Numbered from the stretch's first letter, positions 35,271-48,163 are shown. The stretch: 64,000 nucleotides of DNA from Talpa occidentalis (GCF_014898055.3 NW_023601433.1:45007876-45071875), one strand, 5' to 3'. Translations and numbers: made by a program. Notes: a model not told the origin generated them from the letters alone.

Positions 35271-36325
35271 TCATTTCCAGCTTCCCAGTAAACATTTGAA
35301 AATTGCCTCAAATCAATCTCTAGCATGATTATCACAATCTTTTAAAATATATTTTCTACATAAGTATTTAGAGTGTATTGAAATCATCAATAGTCTGTTT
35401 TGTTTGTTTTATTACGATGGTTCCCTGAGAGAATGAGCAAGAGGCACAAAAGGGATCAAGTTAAGCCCAACAGAGAGGCTATAAAGCAATCTCTTTCCTG
35501 AAAAACAGCTGGTTAACCTCCAAGGGTGCAAATATTCCATAGTCCTTGAGCTCAGGATGAGTGTCTATGTTGCTGGTTTCTTCTGCAGCAAGGAACTGAG
35601 ACTCAGAACTCTTATTATCCTATGTAAACTGAAGGGAGAGCTTCCATTTCTTATCTCAAAGTTATATCTTCCTCCAAAGCAGCTGCAAAAAAATGGTTAG
35701 ACCTGTTCTTTCAAGAACAAATTTGCAGAGGCCATTCTACAGCCAGTTCTTCTCAAAAGGACTCTATTTTCTGCTAATTGGTGGCAAGATGCCCTCCTGG
35801 GGCTTAAAGGGTGGATTCAAGTCTGATCCCCAGAGGTTATAAAATAATAATAAAACAAACTCCCCTTGCCCAGCACATTATGATGCCTCAAGTTCACGTA
35901 AGATCCTGGAGTCCTCCATATAGTTGGAGATGGGACTCTCAGACCCATTAAACACTCTGCACCGAAATAGTTAGGATGTTTGTTCCTGAGAAGCACAGGA
36001 GAGAAGAGGACCACAGCCTGGTCTCCTTTCCTGTTTCAGAAGTGACAGATATTAGAAGTGATGTGCAGTGAAAATAGGAGGGTTATTTAGACATTTAATA
36101 AGTACACTAATGAACAATGGTAATAGTGTTCTTCAAATTGCTCTATAGGCTTTAAAATTTCTTCAAGAAAATTACTATATGGATTGGTATTATTGACTCA
36201 TTTTACTATAATGCTAAGCTAGACTTAAAAGAGGTGGCAGAAAGATCACTGGCTGATACATCTGAAGGTTGACAGAACAAACTGGCTATAACCCTTTACA
36301 TCCATGCTGCCACCCTTCCTCTAAC
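35271..36325. other. Unassigned intronic sequence
   Basis: No gene. A short minus-strand MIR-like stretch may exist at about 36125-36240. Nothing else recognised. Confidence 0.3.
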
Positions 36326-36329
36326 TATA

Positions 36330-36920
36330 CCTAAATCTTTCTCAGGCTTCTTATGTGGAAGTTAGGAGGCAAAAAAGCATACATGGCAGAAGAGGCCTCC
36401 TCAGATTAGGCTTAACAAAGACATGTCACTTTGACATGTGGATTATTTCAAGCTGAAGTCAACAGAGGCCCTGCAGCCTCACAAAAAATCTTCACTACAC
36501 CCATAACTATCCAGAGGAATAAAAATTGGGGGTATTACCCAAAAATAGCTTTTTCTTTATAAGAAATAGCCATTCTGTGGAGAAATCTTATCTAGATGGC
36601 AGGACAAATATGTAATTAAAGAGCATCTTGTCATCATAATATGAGTCATCCTCTCCTCATCCTGTGAGTCCCCCTCCTTGAAGCCCTCCTTGAAGTCCCA
36701 GGCCCTCATCCCATTCTTTACCTTAGGAAACCTCATTCTGCTCCACTGGCTTTAGAATTTACATCTATGTAGATTTTCCATACATAAATAATTAAATTTG
36801 TTCTTTTCTCTCACTCATCTATCTGATGTAAATTTGAACACTCAACCTGGTCAAGAAATACCCAAAGGGCTGGGGGGGGATGTCCTCTCCTCCCCCACAT
36901 TGCCAAATTTCAAATACAAA
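36330..36920 (+). mobile_element. Class I-like ERV LTR, copy 1 of a pair
   Basis: Shares blocks with 41590-42080: 'gacatg...ggcacgtgga/acatgtggattattt', 'gggggtattaccca', 'tccttgaagtcccaggccctcatccca', 'acataaataattaaatttgtt', 'tctcactcatctatctgatgt'. The order is that of a class I LTR of the MER51/MER57 style. TSD not located. Confidence 0.65.
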
Positions 36921-39174
36921 CATCGCCCTTAAAACCCATGTGCATATCAAGGGAAAGCAATGTCTGTTCCTATGCTTCCCCTATTCTTATTCTTCACATT
37001 TTCTGAGGACCTACACAGAGATGGTATTTATTTTTACAACTTAAGGGAAAAATGAAAAGAAATGGTCCAATAAAAAATGACCCAAAGTATTGATTTCACA
37101 TATTGCTGAACCTATTTACATGGCTGTCTATCTTTTTGTGGTCATTCATTCAAGCTCAGACTCTGACGAGGTGCAAAGGCTAAACATGCAGAGAGAGCTT
37201 GGCTTGTACCACTCTGAGATCACAGAAAAGTGAGTACACAGACATGGCCTCCCGCCCCTGGCCCTCCAGACTCTGGAAACACGCTTTTCTCCTCTGTCAC
37301 CCCATTTGACCCTGCTCAGTGTGTGAACTCTGAGGATGGCAGTGGAAGGGGTACAGCTGTACTAAATACCACACTGGAGAGACAAACACATCTGCCTGGA
37401 AAAGAAAGTCACTACTGACAGAACCACAGAAGCAGTCAGAAAACAATAGAGAAAGATGTTAGCTTGGGGTGGAAGTGAGGAAGGCTCTCCACATTGTGAC
37501 TCGCCTGCCAATGATTAAGCAGCCAGCTTTTCTAGCTTTGGGCTTGTTGAACCCTGAAAATACTGAGCACTGTCTAGAGTGTCTCATTGTTATTTTTATT
37601 AATGCAATTAATTTTTTTAATGGATGCCAACATGAATCTAACAGTTTCTGTTGGAGGAAAACATGCTAACCCCACTATTGAGGGTGGCTGTAGAATTGGG
37701 ACAGATGCATGTGATGACACAATTAATACAGATCTGAATTCAGGACTCCAAGAGGCAAGTGGAATCAAATGAAGCTTTGGGAGGGTTGTTGATAAGGAGG
37801 GTTGTTTATCAGTCACATCTTCAAAGATGCCGGATGCTGTTTGTGGAAACTAAATCAGCAGTGTCCCTTATCCGTGGAATATGGTGGTTTTCAAAGATAA
37901 TAGAAAAGTCTACCATGCCAGAAATTAGTTCTGAAACAGTAACCCCAATCCCAGGAATTCCTGCTCCCAGGCCTCTGAATGCAATTGTGGCCACCCCCCA
38001 AATATGTATTTATTTTTCCTCGAAAGAGACTTGACCTAGTAGACACCAAAAATGAGAAATGTCCAGGACCCATCAGATGGGAGGATTGGGGGCATGATTG
38101 TGAGGGTGCCAAAAAGGCATGTGAGGAGGAGAAGGAGCTTAGTCTCACAGGCCTCATGCTGGAAGGCCTATGTGCCCTGGAAGCAATATACTAATCTCAG
38201 GAACAGTTTGTTTTTGGCTTAACATTCTAACTGGTTTCATTTATTTCTTGTTTCTAGGTTTGGGTGCTGCTAACACCTCAGACCATGGAAACAACAGGCT
38301 GACCCAGTAATTGTCCCTCTCTTGATCTACCTCCCCAAACCTCCTCTCATGAGATATGGTGGCTGTTACTAAGAGTTTACCTCAGAGAGAGAAGCTCAGG
38401 GCCTGAAACCAAATGCCTGACCAATTTGCTTTCATCAGTTCATCTCTCAGGATCTGAATCTGGATTGTCCCACTGCATCAAAGAGAAGCATTAGCGTAGA
38501 TTGACTGGAAGTAGTCTAGATGGATTAAAGTAACTTGAGATAAGAAGCTAACCTCCCGTTGTCACAGCTGCCACAGAGGGTTCAAATGCTGACAACCCAG
38601 AAAACTATGATGGGACTAAGTTCTTTCTGAAGTTGTACAGTTAGACTTGACTAAGCCTTTCTAGTTGGAAAGATTCATAGTCACTTACAGATGTGCAGAA
38701 TCAGATGAAACATACTCCAGGTGAGACCCCATCCCTTTGGCAAACAGGAGGGTGACATGACTTATAGAAACACATCTCTTCACACCCCAATAAGCCACAC
38801 AAATGGCCACATTTGCACCAAAGCAACACTCTAGAACAATTTCCATTCTGTGACTACAAGAGTAGACAAACACCATCATGAAAACAAAGTTCCACTGAAC
38901 AGCAACAAATTAAGAACATTCTAGAGACACAATGCCAATGAAAACAGCCAGGCTTGAGTTCACTTGCAAAGTGGGATAGCACAGCACCAGGATGACTCTG
39001 CACCAGCAGAGCCATGTACTGCAAAGACACAGCTTCCAACCAGGTGTTGGCTTATTTTCCCATTTAAAGAAAAATAGAGGAAATAACTCTGTGAAATTAC
39101 TTTGTGTAGCTGTCACCCACTTGGTAATTCTCTTCTCCTCAGTTCAGTAAATAATTTTATGATTTCTTTTGGGG
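36921..39174. other. Unassigned intronic sequence
   Basis: About 2.25 kb with short overlapping frames (for example 37759-38034 plus), none with a recognised family or splice signals. No clear repeat. Confidence 0.35.
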
Positions 39175-39223
39175 TCTTTTTTTTTTTAAGTACCACTGAT
39201 GTTTTTTTCTTCAAGGCGAAGAC

Positions 39224-39272
39224 TCTGTGAGTTTTGTTTTGTTTTGTTTTGGGGTATGTGTGAGTGTGTGTG

Positions 39273-39333
<61 letters not shown>
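39224..39333 (+). repeat. Compound microsatellite (GTTTT)n, (TG)n, (AG)n
   Basis: GTTTT units at about 39233-39250, then a (TG)n tract with interruptions (39255-39303), followed directly by (AG)14-type repeats (39304-39333). The TG part can adopt Z-DNA and the AG part H-DNA. Likely polymorphic. Confidence 0.9.
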
Positions 39334-39336
<3 letters not shown>

Positions 39337-39339
39337 ATG

Positions 39340-40389
39340 GAAGGTACAGAATTCTCTTTGAAGCTTAGTTTATAATACAATCACAATATTCTCCCAGCTC
39401 AAGAAATGTCATCTTTACATCAGCCCTAACAGAAGGTAAAAAAGGACGGGTTTTCAGCCTGAGGCGGTTGTGATAAGGGATTTAGAACCTCTCCTGATGA
39501 GCAACTGGATATAACACGCTGCAGCCCAGCACACACAGTGTCTTGTAGCTAATGTTCACGTGGCTGTTGTATGACTCAAGATGTGTAGGGGTGGGGAGGG
39601 GAGGGAGAAGGGAAGAAGGAAAAAAAAGAGCAAAATGAGTCAGAGAAATGTAATATTTTATCTAACCTACATTTGCCACGGCTGCTGCAGAGCTGTCATC
39701 TCACTTTACATGAGATAAGGGCAGTGAGCAGAGTCTTAAAAATGACTGTCAGTGAGAAGTGAGTGTCTGAGAAATTCCATGAGGAGTCTTACTTTTATTA
39801 ATCATGCGTCTGAAGCTAACAGGTTCATACCATGTTAGCAAATTAAACTATCTCACAAGCTTGACAATGCTTCCTTGGATCGTTAAAAGCTTTCTCGTTT
39901 TAATTAATGACAAATTGGTTGTCTACCTACTAGGTTTCCATTGATACAGCATTTAATTTTTCTTTCAGATTTCACAACTTACTGGCAAAACACAGCACAA
40001 GTGCTCTGGTTATATACCATGGTTTCTCTTAAGCTTGTAAAAATCATCTTAGTTTGGACATTCCTTGTTGGTTAATTACAATGGCCCTTTTGAAAATGCG
40101 ACGCTGAAGGCTGCTGGCACACAGGGAGCAATGGCACCTGGACCCCATGAACCCCGTGACCTGCACTCACCTGCCCTCCTGAGTTCAATCTAACGCAATA
40201 TCCCCAACTTTCTGAACTAAACTATATTGAATAAGGAAAAAGGAACCTCAGGGCATCTTGCCAAGTCTAGGGCTCCCTTAAATAATGGTTTATTTCTTAA
40301 TTGATCTCAGTGGGCAGAGGGATCCTGTCTCAGCTTTAAAGCAGAGAAGCTTTAGGGTTCTAGCAGAGTCAGTTACCAGAGCCTCTGTT
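39340..40389. other. Repeat-free intronic block, candidate regulatory sequence
   Basis: About 1 kb without recognisable repeats. It contains an AP-1-type TGAGTCA at 39636-39642, GATAAGG at 39470-39476 and 39714-39720, and the 16-mer TTTAATTAATGACAAA (39898-39913) shared with 371-386. Motif matches alone do not prove function. Confidence 0.35.
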
Positions 40390-40403
40390 AAGACTGTAAT
40401 CCG

Positions 40404-40672
40404 GACCTCCCCGGTGGCGCTGCGGGTTGAGCGCCACGCTGTGAAGCTGTCCGCAGCCTCTGCAGTGCGGGTTCGATGCAGCCAGCAAGAATCCCACATG
40501 GCACAGCAGACCTCTCCAGTTGCACCTGCTGCTCCCCTCAGCAGTGTATTTCTGTCGTCTGCCTGTTCTGCTCCCTGCTCTGTCTCTGGTGAATCCTCTC
40601 ACCCTCCCACACCTCTAACCTGTACCCCAGCTCTTATATAAAAATAAATAAATCCTTAAAAAAAAAAAAAAA
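40404..40672 (+). mobile_element. tRNA-derived SINE, mixed type (C)
   Basis: The head reads GTTGAGCGCCACGCTGTGAAGC, unlike A or B; body B-like (CACAGCAGACC); tail AAAATAAATAAATCC plus about 17 As. TSD aagactgtaatccg (40390-40403) against aagatggtaatccg (40673-40686). Confidence 0.9.
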
Positions 40673-40686
40673 AAGATGGTAATCCG

Positions 40687-41585
40687 TCTCCTGCCTAGTT
40701 CCAGTCTATTAGTCAAAATCAGTCATCCTTTTTCTTGCTCAGGCTCTTTTTGGAACAGCACCATGTCCAATTAAATGTTGAGACATCAGTGAAAAAGACA
40801 ATGATGACAGGTGACTAAGACCTCCGTATTACATGTCTCCCAACCTTTTAGCACTGATGTGGCAATCAACACTGCCCCCGTCATGTCACTGATGCCACCC
40901 AGGTTCTAGCCACTGTAACTTGTACTGGGAAGAGGAGCTCACTCCTCTTCAAAGCCCCTCAAAAGCTTCCCACAGGTTTCAATCTAACCCTCCTCTTCTT
41001 TCCTTCTGCCACCCCCCCTTTTTTTGCCTTCTCAAAGGAAATATCAGAGGAACAGAAGCAAGCATCTTGAAGTTACTTCTCCCCAATGCTATCTCTGAGA
41101 CTGAAGAGGGTCAAGACAAGGGGCTTTGGTGCCCCATGAATCACAGAGAGAAGATATATTCTCCCCGGAACTCTAGAGCCCAGAATGGAGTCTCTTTCAC
41201 TTCAATAACTCTTCAACCAGGCAGGTTAGTTCTAAAAGCAGAAGTCCGCTTGAGGATCTCCAGCCAATCAGTCATAGAAACCAAGGAAGTCTCTAAATCT
41301 TTGTTGTAACCATTAACAGGAATGCAATACCTCAGTTCTTTTCTTTGCCACCCTCCGCAGGAGGTGCTAACAGCTGGCCAAAGGGCAGAGAGTAGAAAAA
41401 GCTAAGTGTTCAGGTAATCAACAAGGTTTGGCAGGATCTTAACAGAGCTTATTATCTATAAGCAAACATCTCTCCTCTCCACATAATTTCACCAGGAAGG
41501 TGAGGGGTTCACTTCTGATTTTATAAAATGAGTTGTTTTTTTATTATAGATTTTTTTTGTATCATAGTTTTCCTGGTGTTGCAGC
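40687..41585. other. Unassigned intronic sequence
   Basis: Includes a 129-codon open frame at 40920-41309 (plus), without family match or splice context. No repeat recognised. Confidence 0.3.
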
Positions 41586-41589
41586 TGCT

Positions 41590-42080
41590 ACTGAAGATGC
41601 TCAGAATCAGCTACCCCAGGATCTCAAAACAGGTTGCCCCAAGACATGCTATTTAGGCACGTGGATTACTTTGAATAAAGGTCAAGCAAGTCCCTGAAGG
41701 CTCAGGACTTTTTTCACTCCCTTAACTACCTAGAAAAATGGCAATTAGGGGTATTACCCACATTTAGGGTTATCACCCAGAAGTGAACTTTCGATCAGGA
41801 AATCTCTCTAAGAGGCGGGGGAACATGCAGTTACAGAGCACTGGCCCATTCCCCATGTGACTCACCTCCTCGCTCCTTGAAGCCCAGGCCCCTATCCCAG
41901 TCCTTAGCTCTCCCACTGAAAGCAGAATCCTCATTCTCTATGTGAGTTCCCCACACATACACAATTAAACTGATTTTTTTCTCCTGCTAATCTAGTGTCT
42001 GATGTTTTCATTACCAGCCCAGCCCCAGAAGAACTCAGAGGAGATCTACGTTGCTACGTTGCCCCTACATTGCTAAGGGA
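41590..42080 (+). mobile_element. Class I-like ERV LTR, copy 2 of a pair
   Basis: Same family as 36330-36920. Key blocks: 'tggcaattaggggtattaccca', 'gctccttgaagcccaggcccctatcccag', 'acacaattaaactga', 'ctcctgctaatctagtgtctgatg', ending near 'ttgcccctaca'. TSD not located. Confidence 0.65.
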
Positions 42081-43340
42081 ATAATAGCTATGATGTATAA
42101 GCCTTTATTATCGTACCTGAGAAACATTTTTAACTTGCTCTATTATAGACCCATTGTAATGCTGGAAAATTGACGCTTGAAGAGATTTATTAACCTAGTG
42201 TGATGGTGCACAATTCTGATACAGCCACATTTGACTCAAAGCGTAGGCTCAAAGTCTAGACTATCGGGTACCAGAGTTTGCATTTGAAGTCTAAATGTCT
42301 TTGGTTTTGTGCATGATCAGAGGGAGAATATTTGTTTGCAATTTGCTGTGTTTTGTTATAGTAAACACCTCAGGAGGAAGGAGACTCTTTTCAGTAACTC
42401 CTGTGTGGGCATCACTGCCTGGCATACCTAGAAGACAGGGTGGATTCTGTCTGCCCCTTTTCCTTTGTGGACCAGAGGAGGGGGTTAAGTGGGATTCTGG
42501 GGTGGCAGCTTCTTTCCTTGCTTACTTGGAGGCAGGAGCACTGACTATCTTCCTGAAAAGCTTATCATAAGTTACATCTTTTACATGTACTCCTCATAAC
42601 ATTAGCAGTATATCTGTATCATGAATCCTACTGCCTGGGCTAGTGACTATGGTGGCTAATCTAAATCCCCGTGTAAACACTGGCAACATTTTCCCTGCCC
42701 TTATACATCCTTGGTTTTTCCCTACCATTTTTTAATTCATGCCATCTTATTATGTGTTATGGGTTTTTCTTTCTGTCTACATATATCTACGAATTTAAGA
42801 ATTATTATTTTAAGTACACTCCAAGTTTTTCTGGCATGAGGTGAAATAAGGTGAAAATTAAATGTAAATATATTAAATTAATGGTTTTGTACAATTTTGC
42901 AGATTTAAGTGCTAGAAGTTTCTTGTCAGTATGAATTTCAAAATAATAAGATATTTTAGATCACTGTTTCTCCTAGAAAACTAGACAATGCAGCCATATT
43001 GCTTCAAAATTCAAAAGTGGCACATCCAACAGTGGATATTTCCATGAAGGTTTTCATGTACATGATGTGCAGAAATCAGCACACCTGGTTTGAGAAGGGA
43101 CGTGTGTGCTTGCTACAGATGTCTCGATCAACCAATGGGTGAGGTCTCATAGTTTCCACTTGTGGAGTCCGCCCCTGAGCAGGCAATTGAAGTAAGAAGG
43201 TAGAACATGGAGAGATAAGAGGAAAACTCATGTCCCAAGACAGTATATGCAAAGGACAAGTGAGAGGCAGATAAGAGACCAACCAGGAGCCGAAGAGGGA
43301 GAATCAGTGTGGCCACATCCACTTAAACAGAATTGGGAAG
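42081..43340. other. Unassigned intronic sequence
   Basis: No gene or repeat recognised. Confidence 0.3.
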
Positions 43341-43342
43341 CG

Positions 43343-43610
43343 GAGCCGCCCTGGTGGCACAAGGGGTTAAGTCTCAGCACTATGAAGCTATAGGCAGCCA
43401 CTGAGGCCTGAGTTCAATTCCCCGGCCAGGGAGCTGACCCACATGGTGCAGCAGACCTCTCCTGACTCGCCCGCTGCTTCCCTCAGCAGTGTATTTCAGT
43501 AGATCCACCTGCTCTGGTCCCCACTCTATCTGGTGAATCCTCTCAACCTCCGTGCCTCTGGCCTATATCCCAGTTCTTCTATGTAAGAATAAATACAATA
43601 TTAAAAAAAA
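43343..43610 (+). mobile_element. tRNA-derived SINE, diverged subfamily B
   Basis: Body marks GGTGCAGCAGACCTCTCC, CAGTAGATCCACCTG and GTTCTTCTATGTAAGAATAAA. Head GGTGGCACAAGGGGTTAAG with box B-like GAGTTCAATTCC. Same subgroup as the copy at 22905. TSD decayed. Confidence 0.88.
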
Positions 43611-45135
43611 AAAAACAGAAGCAGTAAGGACAGACAGGATTCAGTTCAGTGGAGACACTGGCAGGGATGAAGAAAGGGGGTGATGCTCCTTCTCCTAAGA
43701 AAGAAAGGAGGTGGGGGTGAGGGGACCAATAGCTCTCAGCTGGGAATAGAAATGGACTCAAGAGGGTGATGCCAAATTAAGGAGGGAAGAAAAAATTGAG
43801 AACCTCTGTCTTTTCTGAGACTGTAGAGGCAAAGCGCCAAGGGATCAAGGCCACACAGAAGCAGCAAGGAGGCACATGAAGAGGGAGGTCTGACTCGTGC
43901 CTGTTGAGAGGCAGAAGAGGAAGGCGTCGGTCAACAACAAAACAATAAAATAAAAGTTACAAAAAAATGGAGGCATCCACATGTATCCGCTTTCCTTTTT
44001 TTTATACCATGCAGGGAGGGGTCCCCATGGCAGCCAGCCCCTTATTTACTTCTACCATGTCTTATAGTCACTCCCTTCAGCAGCTTTTGAAATAAGTTCA
44101 ATGTGGGTGAAAAAAGGGATGGTCCCAGGTGTACAGGAACTTCAAAATCACCTTGCATAATCTGAAATAAAAGAGTATTATATGTTGGATCACAAAGAAT
44201 TCCATTCATTGTCACACTCCTATTAGAAAGGGGCCAGCAGCCTCCAGGTCTGTCATCATGAAAGCTAGTATAACTCGATCAAATTTGGAATATAGACGCA
44301 GGATAAGTTGGCGCTGAGGTTTTCAGCTATTATGCAGTTAAGGACCACACACCTCACACCTCAATAAGATATATGAATTCTTGCCTGAAGTCGCCATATA
44401 GCTACCTCATTTTAAATCCCCCCTCCTCTGCCTTTTGTAATCCTGCCCTTCTGTCTCCATGCCTCTGCTTCTTTCATCTGCTTTGTGTAGTCTGAGAGCT
44501 GACTCTTCTGGTATAGAATTAACTCCCTTTTCCTTTGTTACTGTGAAGATCAAGAAGGTTGCTGGGGTGGTCATATTTCATTCAGTGTTAGAGAACATGT
44601 TCCTGGCAGCACCTGGCACACGGCCATTAAGACATGGGAACATGGGGATGACTGGAAAAGATGATGTGGTGTCTATAGACAACAGAATCCTATCCAGCTA
44701 CAAGATGAAATCTTGCCATTTAAGGACAGCACGAATAGAAGTTGAGGTGACCACGCTAAAAAAAAAAGTCAGTCAGAAAGAGAAAGACAAATCCTGAGTG
44801 ATTGTACTCTCATGAGGAATATAACGGAAAAAAAGCAAATGACAAAAAAAAAAAAATACAACAGAAAAAATTCTTAGAGACTCTGACAATAAAATGGAGG
44901 TTATCAGAAGGGAAACGGAAGAGCAGCAGATGAAATGGACAGAGGGGTCAAGTCGATAGTGGTGAATGAACCGAGGACTTTGAAGGTGGGTGAGGGGCAG
45001 TGAATACATGTAGGAGGTGTCAAGTTGCATTTCGGAAACTTACATAGTAATGTAAACCAATGGTATACCAATGAAAACAGATACTTTTTAAAAAGTGAAT
45101 ACATAAATGAATATTATCTTCAGCACTGTAGCTGA
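43611..45135. other. Unassigned intronic sequence
   Basis: No gene. A 112-codon plus frame at 44459-44797 lacks any recognised domain. A-rich runs at 44760-44870. Confidence 0.3.
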
Positions 45136-45139
45136 CTTT

Positions 45140-45413
45140 TTTTTAAGATTTATTTTTATTTATTTGTACAAGCACTGGGTACAGTCAGAAGCACAGGAGG
45201 GTGAGAGAATTCACCAGAGCCAGAGGGGAGAGCAGAGCAGGCAGACTGACGAAATACACTGCTGAGGGGAGCAGCGGGTGGCAGGAGAGGTCTGCGCGCC
45301 CTGTGGGACCTTCCTCTGGTGGCCGGGGAGCAGCCGGGGATCGAACCGGTGCTGCAAAGGCTGTGGGCAGCCTCGCAACCCAGCGCTCAACTGCTGCGCC
45401 ACCAGGAAGGCCC
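45140..45413 (-). mobile_element. tRNA-derived SINE, subfamily A
   Basis: Minus-strand copy with the tail at left (TTTATTTTTATTTATTTGTACAAGCAC) and the head at right (GCGCCACCAGGAAGGCCC). Weak TSD ctgactttttt / ctgatattttta. Confidence 0.9.
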
Positions 45414-47220
45414 CTGATATTTTTATATGTACCCTTATCAGCAAGAAAATCATGAACATGCACTCATACTTGTTTTAGGAAGAGTCTGCATGTACTGCTA
45501 TATTCTTTCAAAAAAATTTCAAAGACAGCATTTAAATGGGGGAAAGTAAAATAGAAATTCTGAGATGCTTCACCCACCCCCTAACAGACATGTGTACATT
45601 GGAAACAAGTGCTCTGGGGGTCCATCTTCAGCCCTAATACCCATCTTCATTGGATCGTGATCAGTGGGGTCATCAATACTTGCTCTTGGCCATGGCTGAC
45701 AGGCTCTGGGAGCCTGCAGTGAGGGACCAACCCTGAGCTCTGAGGTGCACTGGGGAATGTCCTCTCACCCTGGAATGTCTGTATATAAGCGCTTCTCCCA
45801 TACAAATCACCCTTTGAGGGTGGGGACGTTGCCTCCATTTTCTTTTGTCCATCCCACTGAGCACAGTGCTGGCTTAGACAAAGGTCAATGCAATTTTTCT
45901 GATTACTCTCCAACTCCAGTGAGCTAACTCTCAGGCTTTACCGGCTTCTGGAGTGAAGGCAGAATGATCCAGACAAACAAGATGAGGAAAGAGCAGGGGA
46001 CACAGGGCCCATGACTGTGCTCACCCTGTGGGCCTCCTCTGATGTTCATTGCAGAGTGAGTTCACCCAGCTACCACAGCGCATCTGGCCGTCCATACTGA
46101 AATGTCAAGATAACTAGAAATTGAACGTTAACTTTTTTAGAAGAACCAAATCACCTTTAGAGCTAATGAATGGTGGTGGGTATTTTGATTTTAAAAGAAA
46201 ATTTAAAATGTGGGGCCTCAAATAACCTCAATGATGGTTTGCTAGGGAGGAAATAAACAGCTTACTGAGCTGAATAAAAATACAAGTCATCTTTAGAAAA
46301 ATATATCATCTCTAAATTTCAAAGTAATTTCAGGTTAAGAACAATGAGTTTTACTAGTTCCTTTTAGAGCAAAGAAAAGCCTTTAAGGTGGTATTTAACT
46401 TTTTCCACATTCAAAACAGATTTTAATGATGCCTATGCTTTCCTTTCTGATTATAAAAGTACTATGCACACTCAAAAAAAAAAAAAAAACTTGAGAAACA
46501 CAGAAGAGCACAAGGGAACAAAAATAACCTATAGTTGACTAAATTGCATCTATTGTTTGTGGTAAAGTTCTATATTCAGCTTGGGGGAGGGGGCCGTGGA
46601 ACAGAGATAGAACCAAGAGATTCTAGGAAGAAAAGAAAACTTCCCATTAGTCATGCATTCAGGAAATTCTGTGAGCTTAAATGGAACCACTACTCACAGC
46701 CTGAGGGTGAGGGGTTGGGTGCCCAAGATGCAGAGACATGAGTTTGCCATTGGACAGTAAGCAATTTCTTCTAAACAATGGTTAGAGATATAAGATGTAA
46801 CAGATGATAAATCAGAAATGTAACTTGCCTACAAGACTTGAATATTTCTTTTGGCTCTTTGAGAAAGACAGTTAACAATATGTAATTGAGAAAATATAAA
46901 TTAAAGCAAATTTCAGCTATAAGGGAAAGTGAGTTAGGTCAAAAATATCATGCTTAACAATTATCTCTATAAAAAAATGTACCTAATGAAGTAAGGATAA
47001 GTCCCAGGGTTATTCTATTATATAAATATACATACCATACATATACATATGTATATAGTACATATTACAATACATGTTTCATTCTATTATATTAAGATTT
47101 GATGGCAAGACAAATGGATTTCTGGAGCATAGTATCTTCCTATGTAGTTTAGACATTTTGAATCTAATAGTTGAAAAAAGTTTCAAGATACTGTTGCTAC
47201 TTATCCATCCATTCTTGCAC
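45414..47220. other. Unassigned intronic sequence
   Basis: No gene. An old repeat-like A-rich junction occurs at about 46440-46530. Alternating TA at 47020-47075. Confidence 0.3.
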
Positions 47221-47234
47221 TAAATACAATTTTA

Positions 47235-47539
47235 TTTTTTTAATTGCTTCCTTTGTTTTTTTATAAGGTTGATTTATTTATGCATACAAGAACTGGGGTA
47301 CAGGCCAGAGATGTGGGGGGGTGAGAGGATTCACCAGAGACAGAGTGGGGAACAGAACAGGCAGACTGACTGAAATACACTGACTGAAATACACTGCTGA
47401 GGGGAGCAGCAGGCAAGACAGGAGAGGTCTGCTGCGCCATGTGGGTAGCTCCCTGGCAAGGGACTGAACTCATGCTGCAGTGGCTGTCAATAGCTTGGTA
47501 GTGCTGCAATTTAACCCCTTGCGCCACCAGGGAGGCCCT
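47235..47539 (-). mobile_element. tRNA-derived SINE, subfamily B
   Basis: Perfect 14-base TSD taaatacaatttta (47221-47234, 47540-47553). The body contains a short internal tandem duplication (gactgaaatacact twice, about 47367-47394). Confidence 0.93.
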
Positions 47540-47553
47540 TAAATACAATTTTA

Positions 47554-47878
47554 ATGAACATTTACTGCATGTCAAATGGTGTGCTAGCCAGACAGAAAAG
47601 TCCTCGTGACAAATTATTTTAAGTGGCTCCCCATGTAGGTAACAAGGAAAAAGCAGAAGACAATGACCAGAGTAGCTTTAGAGAGAAGGAAACTTGTGCT
47701 AAGTAGTGAGAGTTAGTGTGCACCCAGAGACGAGCGGGGTAGGGGTTCCAAGAAAGTGCTGCTAGGGAGGTGAAATGGGGGAACTAAAAGAATCCAACTA
47801 TCAATAGTTTGGATCACTGGGGCCAGGCATCGGTGGGGATTAGCACCCTGAGGTGGGAGCAATAGGCTGGAGATGGTT
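47554..47878. other. Unassigned intronic sequence
   Basis: About 325 bp between two SINEs; nothing recognised. Confidence 0.3.
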
Positions 47879-47894
47879 AAGATGTGGATAAAAA

Positions 47895-48163
47895 GGGCTC
47901 CCTGGTGGCGCAAGTGGTTAAATCTCAGTGCTGTGAGCTATCTGCAGCTTCTGCAGCACAAGTTCAATTCCTGGCCAGGGTGCTACCTACATGGCACAGC
48001 AGACCTCTCCTGTCTCGCCCGCTGCTCCCCTCAGCAGTGTGTTTCAGTCAGTCTGCCTGTTCTGTTCCCCACTATGTCTCTGGTGAATCCTCTCACCACC
48101 CCCCACACCTCTGGCCTATACCCCAGCTCTTGTATGCATAAATAAATAAATCTTTAAAAAAAA
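47895..48163 (+). mobile_element. tRNA-derived SINE, subfamily B
   Basis: TSD aagatgtggataaaaa (47879-47894) against aagatgtgggtaaaaa (48164-48179), one mismatch. Marks CACAGCAGACCTCTCCTG, TCAGTCAGTCTGCC and CTTGTATGCATAAATAAATAAA. Confidence 0.93.
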
